Source of the DNA: Anatilimnocola floriformis
GTDB taxonomy: Bacteria; Planctomycetota; Planctomycetia; Pirellulales; Pirellulaceae
Assembly: GCF_024256385.1 (NCBI RefSeq)
Contig: NZ_JAMLFW010000001.1
Coordinates: 620,001 to 684,000 of the forward strand
Length of the DNA stretch: 64,000 bases
Reading direction: 5' to 3'
Made by a program: the position numbers and the translations under genes. Below, piece by piece: positions 8,029-15,971 of this stretch. The stretch's first letter is position 1. Every line of letters starts with the position of its first letter. The notes below the pieces were generated by a model that made no database searches, was not told the origin of the DNA, and saw only the letters and a list, made by a program, of their open reading frames with translations.

Positions 8029-9552
8029 ATGAAACGGGCGATATTTTTGACCATGGCGGTTCTGGTTTGTGTTGTGCGAGCAGCAATCGCGCAGCAAAAT
8101 CCGACACCTGCCGAAGTCGAGCAGACACTGGTGAAAGTCGTCAGGTTCGCGCACGAAAAAGTCGCGCGAAACGGCGGCTATGTTTATTTGACCAGTTCCG
8201 ATCTTACTCTGCGTGAAGCCGAGGGAATCCCCGGGCCTGATACGGTGTGGGTTCAGCCGCCCGGCACACCGGCCGTCGGCGCCGCGCTGCTGCGGGCTTA
8301 TCAGGCCACCGGCAACGAGGAGATCCGCCAGGCCGCGTATGCCTCGGCGCTCTGCCTCACGCGCGGGCAGTTGCATTCCGGCGGCTGGTATTACCAGATT
8401 CATTTTGATGCCGACGAGCGGGCCAAGTGGTCGTATCGCCGCGATCTCGCTGGCAAGGCAATTCCAGATCCCACGCCGCTAGCCACACGTCAGTCGACCG
8501 GCGGTTGGGCCGATTGGAAACAGCGGAAGGTGAAAGGAAATCAGACGACCTACGACGACGATGTAACTCAGTCGGCGATTCGCTTGCTTGTCGAATGGGA
8601 CGGCGAATTGCAATTTAAGGACGCCGAGATTCACGATGCGGCGATCTACAGCCTGCAGTCGCTCATCGGCGCGCAGTATCTCAGCGGCGGGTGGTCGAGT
8701 TCCTGGGATCGCTTTCCGGAAAAATCGCCGAGCTTGAAGCTGTATCCGATCAAGCAGGCTTCGTTTCCTGAGTCGGTCTCGCAAACCTGGCCGAAAGATT
8801 TCACCGGTTGTTATGTGCTCAACGATAGCCAGATGTCGAATTGCATCGACACGCTGCTGCTCGCCTGGCGGACGTACAAAGATGAAAAGTATCTGGCCGC
8901 GGCGAAAAAGGCTGGCGACTTTTTGATTCTCGCACAGTTGCCTGAACCGCAGGCGAGTTGGGCCCAGCAGTACGATGCGCAGATGCAGCCTTGCTGGTGC
9001 CGAGCATTCGAACCGCCAGCCGTGACCGGTGGCGAATCGCAGAAGATCGTCTTGTCGCTCATCGCGATCTACGAAGCGACACAGGACAAAAAATATCTCG
9101 CGCCGATTCCGGCAGCTCTCGCCTGGTTCAAGCGATCGGAACTCCCTGGCGGGAAGCTGGCGCGGTTTTATGAAGTGAAGACCAATCGGCCGATCTATTT
9201 CGAACGCGGCCCCGGCGGCAAGGGGCATGTCTGGACCTACAGCGACCAGAATATCGCCGATGGCTATGGTTATATCGTCAGCTCGAATCTCGAATCACTC
9301 GAGAAGAAATATCAGGACGCTCTCGCCGGCAAGTCGCTCGTAAAAAGGCCTGGCGGTAGCGGGCCATCGGCAACTCGTGTGCAGGAAATCATCGCCGCGC
9401 TCGACGACCGCGGCGCGTGGCTCGAAAAGGGAACGATCCGCGATGCCGCTGGGAAAAAGGTTGATCCAGCGGGCGGAATTATCAAGAGCGAGACGTTTAT
9501 CAAGAACTTGGACGTGCTGACCGCCTTTGTGCGGTCGGCAAAGAGCAAGTAA
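8029..9552 (+). CDS. Secreted pectate lyase family protein (pectic acid lyase, PL10-like)
   Basis: A 507-residue protein with a cleavable signal peptide (about 1-21, ending AIAQ). The body matches the alpha/alpha-toroid pectic acid lyase family, with helical repeats around 'AAYASALCLTRGQLHSGGWYYQIHFD', 'YDDDVTQSAIRLLVEW', 'GAQYLSGGWSSSWDRFP' and 'WARQYD'-type 'SWAQQYDAQMQPCWCRAFEPP'. Members cleave polygalacturonate by beta-elimination and occur widely in planctomycetes that degrade algal or plant polysaccharides. The last 80 or so residues (after 'SSNLESLEKKYQ') look like a linker plus helical tail. The start is the ATG at 8029. It stands alone, with no transporter or other pectin gene nearby. 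Confidence 0.88.
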   Translation: MKRAIFLTMAVLVCVVRAAIAQQNPTPAEVEQTLVKVVRFAHEKVARNGGYVYLTSSDLTLREAEGIPGPDTVWVQPPGTPAVGAALLRAYQATGNEEIRQAAYASALCLTRGQLHSGGWYYQIHFDADERAKWSYRRDLAGKAIPDPTPLATRQSTGGWADWKQRKVKGNQTTYDDDVTQSAIRLLVEWDGELQFKDAEIHDAAIYSLQSLIGAQYLSGGWSSSWDRFPEKSPSLKLYPIKQASFPESVSQTWPKDFTGCYVLNDSQMSNCIDTLLLAWRTYKDEKYLAAAKKAGDFLILAQLPEPQASWAQQYDAQMQPCWCRAFEPPAVTGGESQKIVLSLIAIYEATQDKKYLAPIPAALAWFKRSELPGGKLARFYEVKTNRPIYFERGPGGKGHVWTYSDQNIADGYGYIVSSNLESLEKKYQDALAGKSLVKRPGGSGPSATRVQEIIAALDDRGAWLEKGTIRDAAGKKVDPAGGIIKSETFIKNLDVLTAFVRSAKSK

Positions 9553-9607
9553 ATTGCTGAGTTCGCTACTGCATGCACGATACTGTACGCTCGCAATTGA
9601 AACTCAC

Positions 9608-10822
9608 ATGGCCATCGATACTCCCGCAAAACTTGCCATCCTCGGCGCTGGGCCGATTGGACTCGAAGCAGCTCTCTACGCCCGCTTTCTGGGCTACGAC
9701 GTCGTTATTTTTGAACAAGGCCGCGTGTGCGAACACGTGCAGCGATTGGCGCACGCCGGTTTGCTCTCGCCGTTTGCAGAGAACTCTTCGCCGCTCGGCT
9801 TGGGGGCACTCACTGCGCAAGACGAGAACTATCAGCCGCCGGAAGCAACCACGCTGCTGACGGGCCGGCAATGGCTTGAGCGTTATTTGCAGCCGCTGGC
9901 CGATTCGGATTTGCTGAGCGATCACCTGTTCACGAACACGCGCGTGCTGGGCGTTGGCAAGGAGCAAGTGCGGAAGACGGATCTGGAAGCGGATCTGCCC
10001 GAGGGTGATGAGCGGGGCGATTGGGCATTTCGAATTCTGGTGCGCGATGTTTCGGCTGGCGGCGAGGGGAATGAGCGAATCGAAATGGTCGATGGCGTGC
10101 TCGATTGCACGGGCGTCGCCTCGCAGCCGAACTTTGCCGGCCATGGCGGCTTGCCGGCGATCGGCGAACTCGGGCTGCGCGACAAAATTGTTTATCACTT
10201 GCCTGACGTGCTCGAAGCCGACCGTGGTCTGTTTGAGGATCGGCACACACTGTTGATCGGCGAGGGCTGCGATGCAGCGGCGGCCGTGGTGCTGCTCGAC
10301 GAATTGCAGCAGCAATCGCCGGGCACGCGGTTCACTTGGATCACGAGTCACGAGCACGAACCGAGCGGGCCGATCGATCTGGCGAAGAGCAGCAGTTCGC
10401 CGGCGCGGCAGCGGCAGGCCGAAGAGGCCAATCGCATCGCTCGCGAATCGCAGGCGTGGAAATGGGGAACGCACCTCGAGGGAATTCGCCTCGAGCCGAA
10501 CGGCAAGTTCAGCGTGACGCTCTCTGGGCAGATCGCTGGCGAGCAGTCATTCGATCGCGTTTTGGCGCTCGTCGGTTATCGCGGCGAGACAGCGCTCTTC
10601 AGCGAATTGCAGATTGCCGTGGATCCGATTCACGGCGGCAATGATTCAAAAAGCATCAGCCGCGGCGAAGCAAATTATTACGTGCTCGGCAGCAAGACGG
10701 CGGGCCGAAACGCGGAGCAGTTTTCATTCGCGGATGGCATCGCGCAGATTCGGCAGGTCTTTGCGATCATCGGCGATCGTGAATCGCTCGATCTGTATGC
10801 TCAGCGGACGGAGCTGAAGTAA
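9608..10822 (+). CDS. FAD/NAD(P)-binding oxidoreductase of unknown substrate
   Basis: A 404-residue flavoprotein with an N-terminal dinucleotide fold 'ILGAGPIGLEAALYARFLGY' followed by an acidic strand end 'VVIFEQG'. A second nucleotide-binding region is near residue 215 ('TLLIGEGCDAAAAVVLLDEL'), and the end carries 'YYVLGSKTAGRNAEQFSFADG', like the FAD-contacting closing motif of thioredoxin-reductase-like flavoproteins. No redox-active CxxC is visible, so it is not a thioredoxin reductase. The ATG at 9608 is chosen because the Rossmann fold starts 10 residues later; upstream in-frame sequence overlaps the pectate lyase end. The next gene starts immediately after its stop (TAA-ATG), implying translational coupling. 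The real substrate cannot be told from sequence. Confidence 0.82.
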   Translation: MAIDTPAKLAILGAGPIGLEAALYARFLGYDVVIFEQGRVCEHVQRLAHAGLLSPFAENSSPLGLGALTAQDENYQPPEATTLLTGRQWLERYLQPLADSDLLSDHLFTNTRVLGVGKEQVRKTDLEADLPEGDERGDWAFRILVRDVSAGGEGNERIEMVDGVLDCTGVASQPNFAGHGGLPAIGELGLRDKIVYHLPDVLEADRGLFEDRHTLLIGEGCDAAAAVVLLDELQQQSPGTRFTWITSHEHEPSGPIDLAKSSSSPARQRQAEEANRIARESQAWKWGTHLEGIRLEPNGKFSVTLSGQIAGEQSFDRVLALVGYRGETALFSELQIAVDPIHGGNDSKSISRGEANYYVLGSKTAGRNAEQFSFADGIAQIRQVFAIIGDRESLDLYAQRTELK

Positions 10823-11260
10823 ATGACCGAGCCACCGCCGCCCGTGCCGTCGTCGCCGGATGAGATCAACCGCATCTGGCAACACGGCATGCACGAGGAG
10901 CGGCTGTTTCACGACCGCCTCAACTATTTCTCGGCGATGCAGATCGGGCTGCTCGGCGTGTTTGCGATTTTGTTCAACAAGGAACCGGCTCTCGGCGTCT
11001 TCGTGCCGCTGACGGTGATCGCACTCCTCTTCACGCTGTTATGGTTGTGGGTGCAAGTGCGACACTGGCGGTATTGCGTGCATGTGAACGAGCAGATCAA
11101 GCGCTGCGTGCCGGAGTATGGCCGAACGGTGCAGGCGTTTGCAGCACCGGGGCGCAAGGACGGCTTGTCGATCTCCCGGCCGCTGGCGATCGCCGTGCCG
11201 TTGCTGTTCTTTGTGACTTGGATTGCCCTGTTTGCCGGGGTTTGGCTGCGGGCCAAGTGA
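10823..11260 (+). CDS. Small membrane protein, RipA-like
   Basis: 145 residues with a Pro-rich start, a conserved-looking 'EINRIWQHGMHEERLFHDRLNYF' amphipathic segment and three hydrophobic helices (about 38-53, 57-77 and 121-142). The layout (short amphipathic N-terminus, two close TM helices, loop with basic residues, last TM) resembles the RipA family of octameric membrane proteins, whose biochemical role is unclear. The ATG directly abuts the stop of the flavoprotein gene, so the pair is probably translated together. Function is unknown. Confidence 0.7.
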   Translation: MTEPPPPVPSSPDEINRIWQHGMHEERLFHDRLNYFSAMQIGLLGVFAILFNKEPALGVFVPLTVIALLFTLLWLWVQVRHWRYCVHVNEQIKRCVPEYGRTVQAFAAPGRKDGLSISRPLAIAVPLLFFVTWIALFAGVWLRAK

Positions 11261-11354
11261 GTTCTTGATGCGTGGCCAAGAAGTAGCGATAAATCGCGAA
11301 TAACCAGCAAACAGTCAACCGTTGGCTGGAGATCGACACAAGCGGAGATTTCTG

Positions 11355-11846
11355 GTGGAAACCTTACTTACGCTGATGGGTATCGCCTTTATCGCTTTGG
11401 TGCTGGCGGGCGTAGCGTTGGTGATTTTCAACCTGGGTCGAATGCTCGAAGACGGTGCCTCGGCGAAGGATTCGGGTATCACCTTCACCGGCAGCAGCTC
11501 CTCGGCGGGAGACGATTTGTTCCAGCAGAATGTGCTGCACAGCGGCATTTCATTTCCCTCGGACAGCACTTCGCCGAGCGATCCGCATCACATGCACGAT
11601 CCGCATCATCATTACGGCCATAGCTCCTATCCCGATTCGGGGAGCAGCTTCCATCATCACGACACGAACTCGAGTTCCAGCTTCGAGAGTTCAAGTCATG
11701 GCAGCCACAGTCACGACAGTCACAGCCACGGCAGCAGCTTTGATAGTGGCAGCTCGAGTTTCGACTCCGGCAGTTCGAGCTTCGACAGCGGCTCGAGTTT
11801 CGACAGCGGCTCGAGTTTCGACAGTGGCAGTCATGGTCATCATTAG
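11355..11846 (+). CDS. Single-pass membrane protein with His/Ser-rich tandem-repeat tail
   Basis: About 163 residues from GTG 11355, which has GGAG seven bases upstream; a TTG at 11322 would add 11 residues. One TM helix near the N-terminus (TLMGIAFIALVLAGVALVIF) is followed by a long hydrophilic tail of Ser, His, Asp and Gly. His clusters (PHHMHDPHHHYGH, FHHHD) precede tandem SSFDSG units encoded by 18-21 bp repeats, ending DSGSHGHH. The His/Asp-rich composition could bind Zn, Ni or Cu, but it could also be a simple disordered spacer. No family recognised. A terminator-like hairpin follows at 11936, so it is probably monocistronic. Confidence 0.65.
   Translation: METLLTLMGIAFIALVLAGVALVIFNLGRMLEDGASAKDSGITFTGSSSSAGDDLFQQNVLHSGISFPSDSTSPSDPHHMHDPHHHYGHSSYPDSGSSFHHHDTNSSSSFESSSHGSHSHDSHSHGSSFDSGSSSFDSGSSSFDSGSSFDSGSSFDSGSHGHH
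11739..11830 (+). repeat. In-gene tandem repeats encoding SSFDSG units
   Basis: Degenerate 18-21 bp units, with the last two 18-bp copies (11790-11807 and 11808-11825, GGCTCGAGTTTCGACAGC/T) nearly identical. All unit lengths are multiples of three, so copy-number change keeps the reading frame; length variation between strains is likely. Confidence 0.8.
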
Positions 11847-11935
11847 TCGCTGCGATATTTTCAATGCTCCAAAACCGTAAGCACGCGGGCTGACAATCCG
11901 CACAGCCGTTACGAGCTGCACTTTGGCGGGGCCGC

Positions 11936-11971
11936 AACGACGCATTCCTTCGGGGGAGCGGCGTCGTTTTT
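11936..11971 (+). terminator. Rho-independent terminator-like hairpin
   Basis: AACGACGC (11936-11943) pairs perfectly with GCGTCGTT (11961-11968) and the right arm runs into five T residues before a C. It lies 90 bp after the His/Ser-rich gene and before the PilZ gene, so it plausibly ends the first transcript. Confidence 0.6.
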
Positions 11972-12038
11972 CAGCATCAGGCATCACACGACCTATAGTT
12001 CAGGGAGCCGACATTACGTCAGCATTCCAGGTGACACG

Positions 12039-12845
12039 ATGCATTCATCCTCCGAACAACGCAGTGCGTTTCGCATTCAGATGCCCGATGGGCAGAAGCA
12101 TGCGTCGCTGCGCGTCGAGGGCCGATCTGTCGATGTGCATCTGGTCGATGCCTCGGCGACGGGAGTGGCGGTTGCCTGTCCGCTGTCGGTCACGCTCGAC
12201 ATCGACGATCGCGCTGAGTTGCACACGGCAGCCGGCGGAGGTTTGATTCGCATCGTTCGTAAGGAAATCTTCTCCGACGGTGTGCTGCTAGGCGCCGAAC
12301 GGATCGGTGATCTGTCGGAAGCCGAAGGTTTTCTGGCGCAACTCGGCGAGTTGGCCATGTGGCCGCTGCGCACCTTCCAAACCGGCCACGTGGTGGCCAA
12401 GATTGGCGTGGTCTCGGCCGTGGTCGCCATTGGCGGCGTGGCCGCGGCGTTCTGCTTTGGCTGGGAGTGGATGGCGAAGACATCGCGGCCCATCACCGTG
12501 GAAGTGCCCGTAGCAACAACGCAGCCTGCGACCGCAGAGATTCAAAATGTGCTGAAGCAGGTCGAAGTGCTGCTGCCAGCGACTCCGCCAGTTTCGGAAA
12601 GCGATCAGCGAGCGCGGCGGATTCTCGAACAACAGAAACAACTACTCACGCCGGAAACGATCCGCCGCTTGCGATTGACTCCTTCGCAAGAGAGCCAGAT
12701 TCAACGCTCATTGGATGCCGCCAAAGCGGCCGCCGATGCACCCAGCCAAGATTCTTGGGAAGCGATCCGCCGCAGCGAAACTCAGATCCTGAAGGTCCTC
12801 ACGCCGACGCAAATCAAGATCTGGCGTCAGCAGAGCGGCACCTAA
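12039..12845 (+). CDS. PilZ domain - TM - periplasmic LTxxQ domain protein
   Basis: 268 residues. The N-terminal part carries both halves of the c-di-GMP-binding PilZ signature: R8xxxR12 (RSAFR) and D37xS39xxG42 (DASATG), in a cytosolic domain of about 100 residues. One TM helix follows (about 118-142). The outer part is helical and charged, with 'LTPSQ' at about 213-217 and 'LTPTQ' about 40 residues later, the spacing style of Spy/CpxP-like LTxxQ periplasmic proteins. PilZ binding of c-di-GMP is established for proteins with these residues; the outer-domain assignment is inference from motif only. A plausible role is passing an intracellular c-di-GMP signal to an envelope partner. It stands alone between a terminator and a convergent peptidase gene. 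Confidence 0.72.
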   Translation: MHSSSEQRSAFRIQMPDGQKHASLRVEGRSVDVHLVDASATGVAVACPLSVTLDIDDRAELHTAAGGGLIRIVRKEIFSDGVLLGAERIGDLSEAEGFLAQLGELAMWPLRTFQTGHVVAKIGVVSAVVAIGGVAAAFCFGWEWMAKTSRPITVEVPVATTQPATAEIQNVLKQVEVLLPATPPVSESDQRARRILEQQKQLLTPETIRRLRLTPSQESQIQRSLDAAKAAADAPSQDSWEAIRRSETQILKVLTPTQIKIWRQQSGT

Positions 12846-12876
12846 GTTTGTCCGTTGTCGCGCTGCGACAACGCTG

Positions 12877-15063
12877 CTACTTCTTCGGCTGAAAATCTTT
12901 GTCGCCGAATTGCCATAGTAGAAAACTCCACACGTCGGCGAGTTCGGCCTGGCGTTGATCGCGCGTCGAACCGATGCCGTGCCCCGCGTGATAATCGACG
13001 CGAAACAGAACCGGTTTGCCGCTGCCGGTCGCTGCCTGTAGACGAGCGGTGGTCTTGGCCGAAATCCACGGTTCCACGCGCGGGTCATTCGCGCCGTGCG
13101 TCAGGAGCACGGCGGGATATTTCACGCCGTCGCGAATCTGATGCAGCGTGCTCATGGCGAGTAATCCACGGAACTCATCTTCCTTGGTCGTGGTGCCGAA
13201 CTCGGGAACATTTGGCGGGCCGTTGAGCGTCGTTTCGAAACGGAGCATATCGGTGCAGCCCACGCTGATACGTGCCGCGGCAAACAGATCAGGCTGATCG
13301 GTAATCGCGCGGCCGATGAGAATGCCTCCCGCGCTGCCGCCTTCGCCAGCGAGCTTGGATGGGGATGTGTATTTCTTGGCGACGAGATACTCTGCGCAGG
13401 CAATGAAGTCTTTCCAAGTGTTCGGCTTGGTTAGCTTTCGCCCCGCGTGATGCCATTCCTTGCCAAAAGCTCCACCGCCGCGGATGTGCGCAATGGCCAG
13501 CACACCGCCGCGCTCGAGCCAGGCGAGATTGGTCGGCCGGTAGTTCATCGAGGCGGTAAAGCCATACGCGCCGTAGCCCGAAATGAAGGCCGGGTTCGAG
13601 CCATCGAGCTTGATATCGCGGCGATGCAAGATCGACAGCGGCACCTTCACGCCGTCGTGGCTTGGCACCATCACTTCGGTCGAAGTGAGCCAATCGGGAG
13701 CGTCGAATTTGCCGGCTGGCAGCAACTTCGTATCGACGAGATTCTTCGTGGTCGGTTCATAGAGGTAAAGATTGCCGGCCCGAGTCCACGATCGCGTGCC
13801 GATGAGCACGTTGGTCATATCAGGCCGAGCTGCTACCACATTGGCAGCGGGTTCGTCGGGGAGCAGATCAAAATGCTCCGCGGGCCCCGCGAAGCCACGC
13901 AGATTCTTGGTGAACGGCAGTCGCAAAATCTTGTTCGGCACGCCGGCGAGCACTCCGACATAGAGCGCATCTTGCGCCACGGCCAGCGAATCGACCACTT
14001 GCTCGCCGGCCGGCACGATGACATCGGCGGTTGCAAACTTCGGCTCCGTCAACAAGGTCCGCACGACCTTGAACCGCGGCGCCTCGCTCGCCGTGAGCAA
14101 ATAAATCTCATCTCCGTGAACCGCGTACTCCGTCACTTGATCGCGACGGTCGCAAACTTTCGTCCAGCGCACATCCTTCGTGCCGAGCGTCTTCTGCTCG
14201 GTGGCATACAACGTGAGATCGGTCTCGTCGCCATGCTTGATCTGTCCGATGGCCCAGCGCGAACCAATCGGCAGAATGACGGCAGGAAAATCCATCTCCT
14301 GCATTTCCGGTGAACCGGTGGCGCCCTGCGCGAAGATCAATTTGTCTTCGCCCGTCTTCGTACCGATCTCGTGCAGCCAAGCCTGCGTAAACTTGTAGCC
14401 TTCGGTCGCGGGCGCATCGGTGGGAACATCACGCCGGCGACTGTATACAAACCCCTTGCCGTCGGGCAACCAATCGGGCCGGGCGTATTCGGCTTCGAGG
14501 CGATCGATGCTCTCGGGGAGATCGCTGTTCGTCGGCCGATCGAAAATTTTCAGGGTCGTTTGCTCAGAGCCCGAGGCGGCAAAGCCGTACAAAATCTGCT
14601 GGCCATCGGGCGACACGCGATAAAAGCTGAGGGCAAAGTGCCCGCCACCTGCCGGCTTCGTGAATTTCTCCGGATCGATCAGCTTCGCTTCACCGCTGCT
14701 GCCGTTGACATACAGCTTCGTCACATTTTCGCTGGCCAGTTGCTTGAAATAAAACAACTCGCCAGCGGGAAGAAGCGTGATGTCGCCAATCGTAAATGGC
14801 TTACCAGCATCGAGCACTTTGATTCGTTCCAGCAACTTCGCCCGGCCCGGCAAAGTCGACAGCGTCTGCGATGCGTAATCAGCTTGTCCCTTCACCCAGG
14901 CCTGCACTTCTGGATTCTTGAAATCCTCCATGTAGCGATAGTGGTCGGTCACTTGCGTGCCGAAGTGCGTATCGACAACCGGTTTGACGGGGGCAACAGG
15001 AGGTTCGGCCATGAGTGCAGAAGTGAAAAGGACAAGCAGCAAAGATAGAAAGCGATTCGACAT
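12877..15063 (-). CDS. Secreted prolyl oligopeptidase family peptidase (S9A)
   Basis: 728 residues from the ATG at 15061-15063, which gives a clean signal peptide (MSNRFLSLLLVLFTSALMA); an upstream in-frame start would bury it. The N-terminal beta-propeller is recognisable from 'VDTHFGTQVTDHYRYMED' to the middle. The C-terminal alpha/beta-hydrolase has a complete triad: S577 in GGSAGG, D660 in NDPRVEPW and H695 in HAGHG, with spacing like porcine POP (83 and 35 versus 87 and 39 residues). Such enzymes cleave short peptides after proline. It is last in a leftward three-gene run (CCA transferase, SMP-30-like, this gene; gaps 12-20 bp). Confidence 0.95.
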   Translation of the reverse strand: MSNRFLSLLLVLFTSALMAEPPVAPVKPVVDTHFGTQVTDHYRYMEDFKNPEVQAWVKGQADYASQTLSTLPGRAKLLERIKVLDAGKPFTIGDITLLPAGELFYFKQLASENVTKLYVNGSSGEAKLIDPEKFTKPAGGGHFALSFYRVSPDGQQILYGFAASGSEQTTLKIFDRPTNSDLPESIDRLEAEYARPDWLPDGKGFVYSRRRDVPTDAPATEGYKFTQAWLHEIGTKTGEDKLIFAQGATGSPEMQEMDFPAVILPIGSRWAIGQIKHGDETDLTLYATEQKTLGTKDVRWTKVCDRRDQVTEYAVHGDEIYLLTASEAPRFKVVRTLLTEPKFATADVIVPAGEQVVDSLAVAQDALYVGVLAGVPNKILRLPFTKNLRGFAGPAEHFDLLPDEPAANVVAARPDMTNVLIGTRSWTRAGNLYLYEPTTKNLVDTKLLPAGKFDAPDWLTSTEVMVPSHDGVKVPLSILHRRDIKLDGSNPAFISGYGAYGFTASMNYRPTNLAWLERGGVLAIAHIRGGGAFGKEWHHAGRKLTKPNTWKDFIACAEYLVAKKYTSPSKLAGEGGSAGGILIGRAITDQPDLFAAARISVGCTDMLRFETTLNGPPNVPEFGTTTKEDEFRGLLAMSTLHQIRDGVKYPAVLLTHGANDPRVEPWISAKTTARLQAATGSGKPVLFRVDYHAGHGIGSTRDQRQAELADVWSFLLWQFGDKDFQPKK

Positions 15064-15083
15064 GAGTATGTTTTCTGAAAAGA

Positions 15084-15959
15084 TTATCGATTTTGTTGCC
15101 ATTCGAGGCCGGGCTTGTCGACGCGAAATTGAACGAGTCGCCGATGTTCGACTTCCGTGACATAGACCGTCCGGCCGTCAGAACCGCCGAAGCACAGGTT
15201 GCTCGGCTGTTTGCCGAGGACGTCGATCTCTTTAAGTACCTCACCTTGCGGCGAAAGTTTCACGACCGTCCCTTTGCCATAGCGAGTGATGTAGAGATTG
15301 CCATCGACATCGACGCGCATGCCATCGAAGCCGTGGTCTTCGAATTGCTTCACAAGCTTTCGTTCGCCGAGCGTGCCGTCGTCTCGAATCGGAAAGGCCC
15401 ACACGCCCCGCTGCGCGCTTTCGTTGACGTACAGCGTCTTGCCGTCAGGACTCACATCGATTCCGTTTGTCGTGCCGAGGTCTTGAGCGAGACGTTTGAT
15501 TTCACCCTTCGTCGAAATCCGCCACAGTTGGCCAGTTCCTTTGTCCCAGGCAGGATCGCTGGCGAAGAGCGTGCCATCGGCGGCGCGGGCCAGATCGTTT
15601 GGTTGATTCAAACCATCATCGTGGGCGAGCACCGTGATCTTCTTCGTCGCCGGATCGATCTGCAGCACGTTGTGGCCGACGTAATCGGCAACGTACATCT
15701 GGCCCGCTTTATCAAAACGAATGCCGTTGCCGATGCTCTTACCTTCGAGCCGCACGAAGATCTCACCTTTGCCGTCGGGCGTGACACGGCCGATCGTTCC
15801 TTGCTCGGCAAAGTTCACCGCAAAGATGTTTCCCTGGGCATCGCATGCCGGTCCTTCGATGCCGGCGGTGAATTCGTTCGGCTTGGTCAGCGGCGTGGCG
15901 ACGAAGAGTTTATCGGTGGGATCGGCGGAGAGTAGAGCAAGCAGCAGGAGCAGATGCAT
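15084..15959 (-). CDS. SMP-30/gluconolactonase/LRE-like secreted protein
   Basis: 291 residues with a short signal peptide (MHLLLLLALLSADP) and a six-bladed SMP-30/gluconolactonase propeller. Blade motifs are 'EGPACDAQGNIFAVNF', 'GIRFDKAGQMYVADYVGHNV', 'PNDLARAADGTLFASDPAW', 'TNGIDVSPDGKTLYVNES' and 'DGMRVDVDGNLYITRYGKG'. Acidic and Asn residues in these strands form the calcium-dependent lactonase site in the family. The true substrate (gluconolactone or another lactone) is not predictable. It sits 20 bp upstream of the peptidase gene and 12 bp after the CCA transferase gene on the same strand. Confidence 0.9.
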   Translation of the reverse strand: MHLLLLLALLSADPTDKLFVATPLTKPNEFTAGIEGPACDAQGNIFAVNFAEQGTIGRVTPDGKGEIFVRLEGKSIGNGIRFDKAGQMYVADYVGHNVLQIDPATKKITVLAHDDGLNQPNDLARAADGTLFASDPAWDKGTGQLWRISTKGEIKRLAQDLGTTNGIDVSPDGKTLYVNESAQRGVWAFPIRDDGTLGERKLVKQFEDHGFDGMRVDVDGNLYITRYGKGTVVKLSPQGEVLKEIDVLGKQPSNLCFGGSDGRTVYVTEVEHRRLVQFRVDKPGLEWQQNR

Positions 15960-15971
15960 GGTGATTCTCTC

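Noticed and set aside
9608-10822. Thioredoxin reductase
   Set aside because: The FAD fold is present but no CxxC redox motif is seen.
11739-11830. CRISPR or noncoding tandem repeat
   Set aside because: Units are multiples of three and lie within a coding frame encoding SSFDSG repeats.
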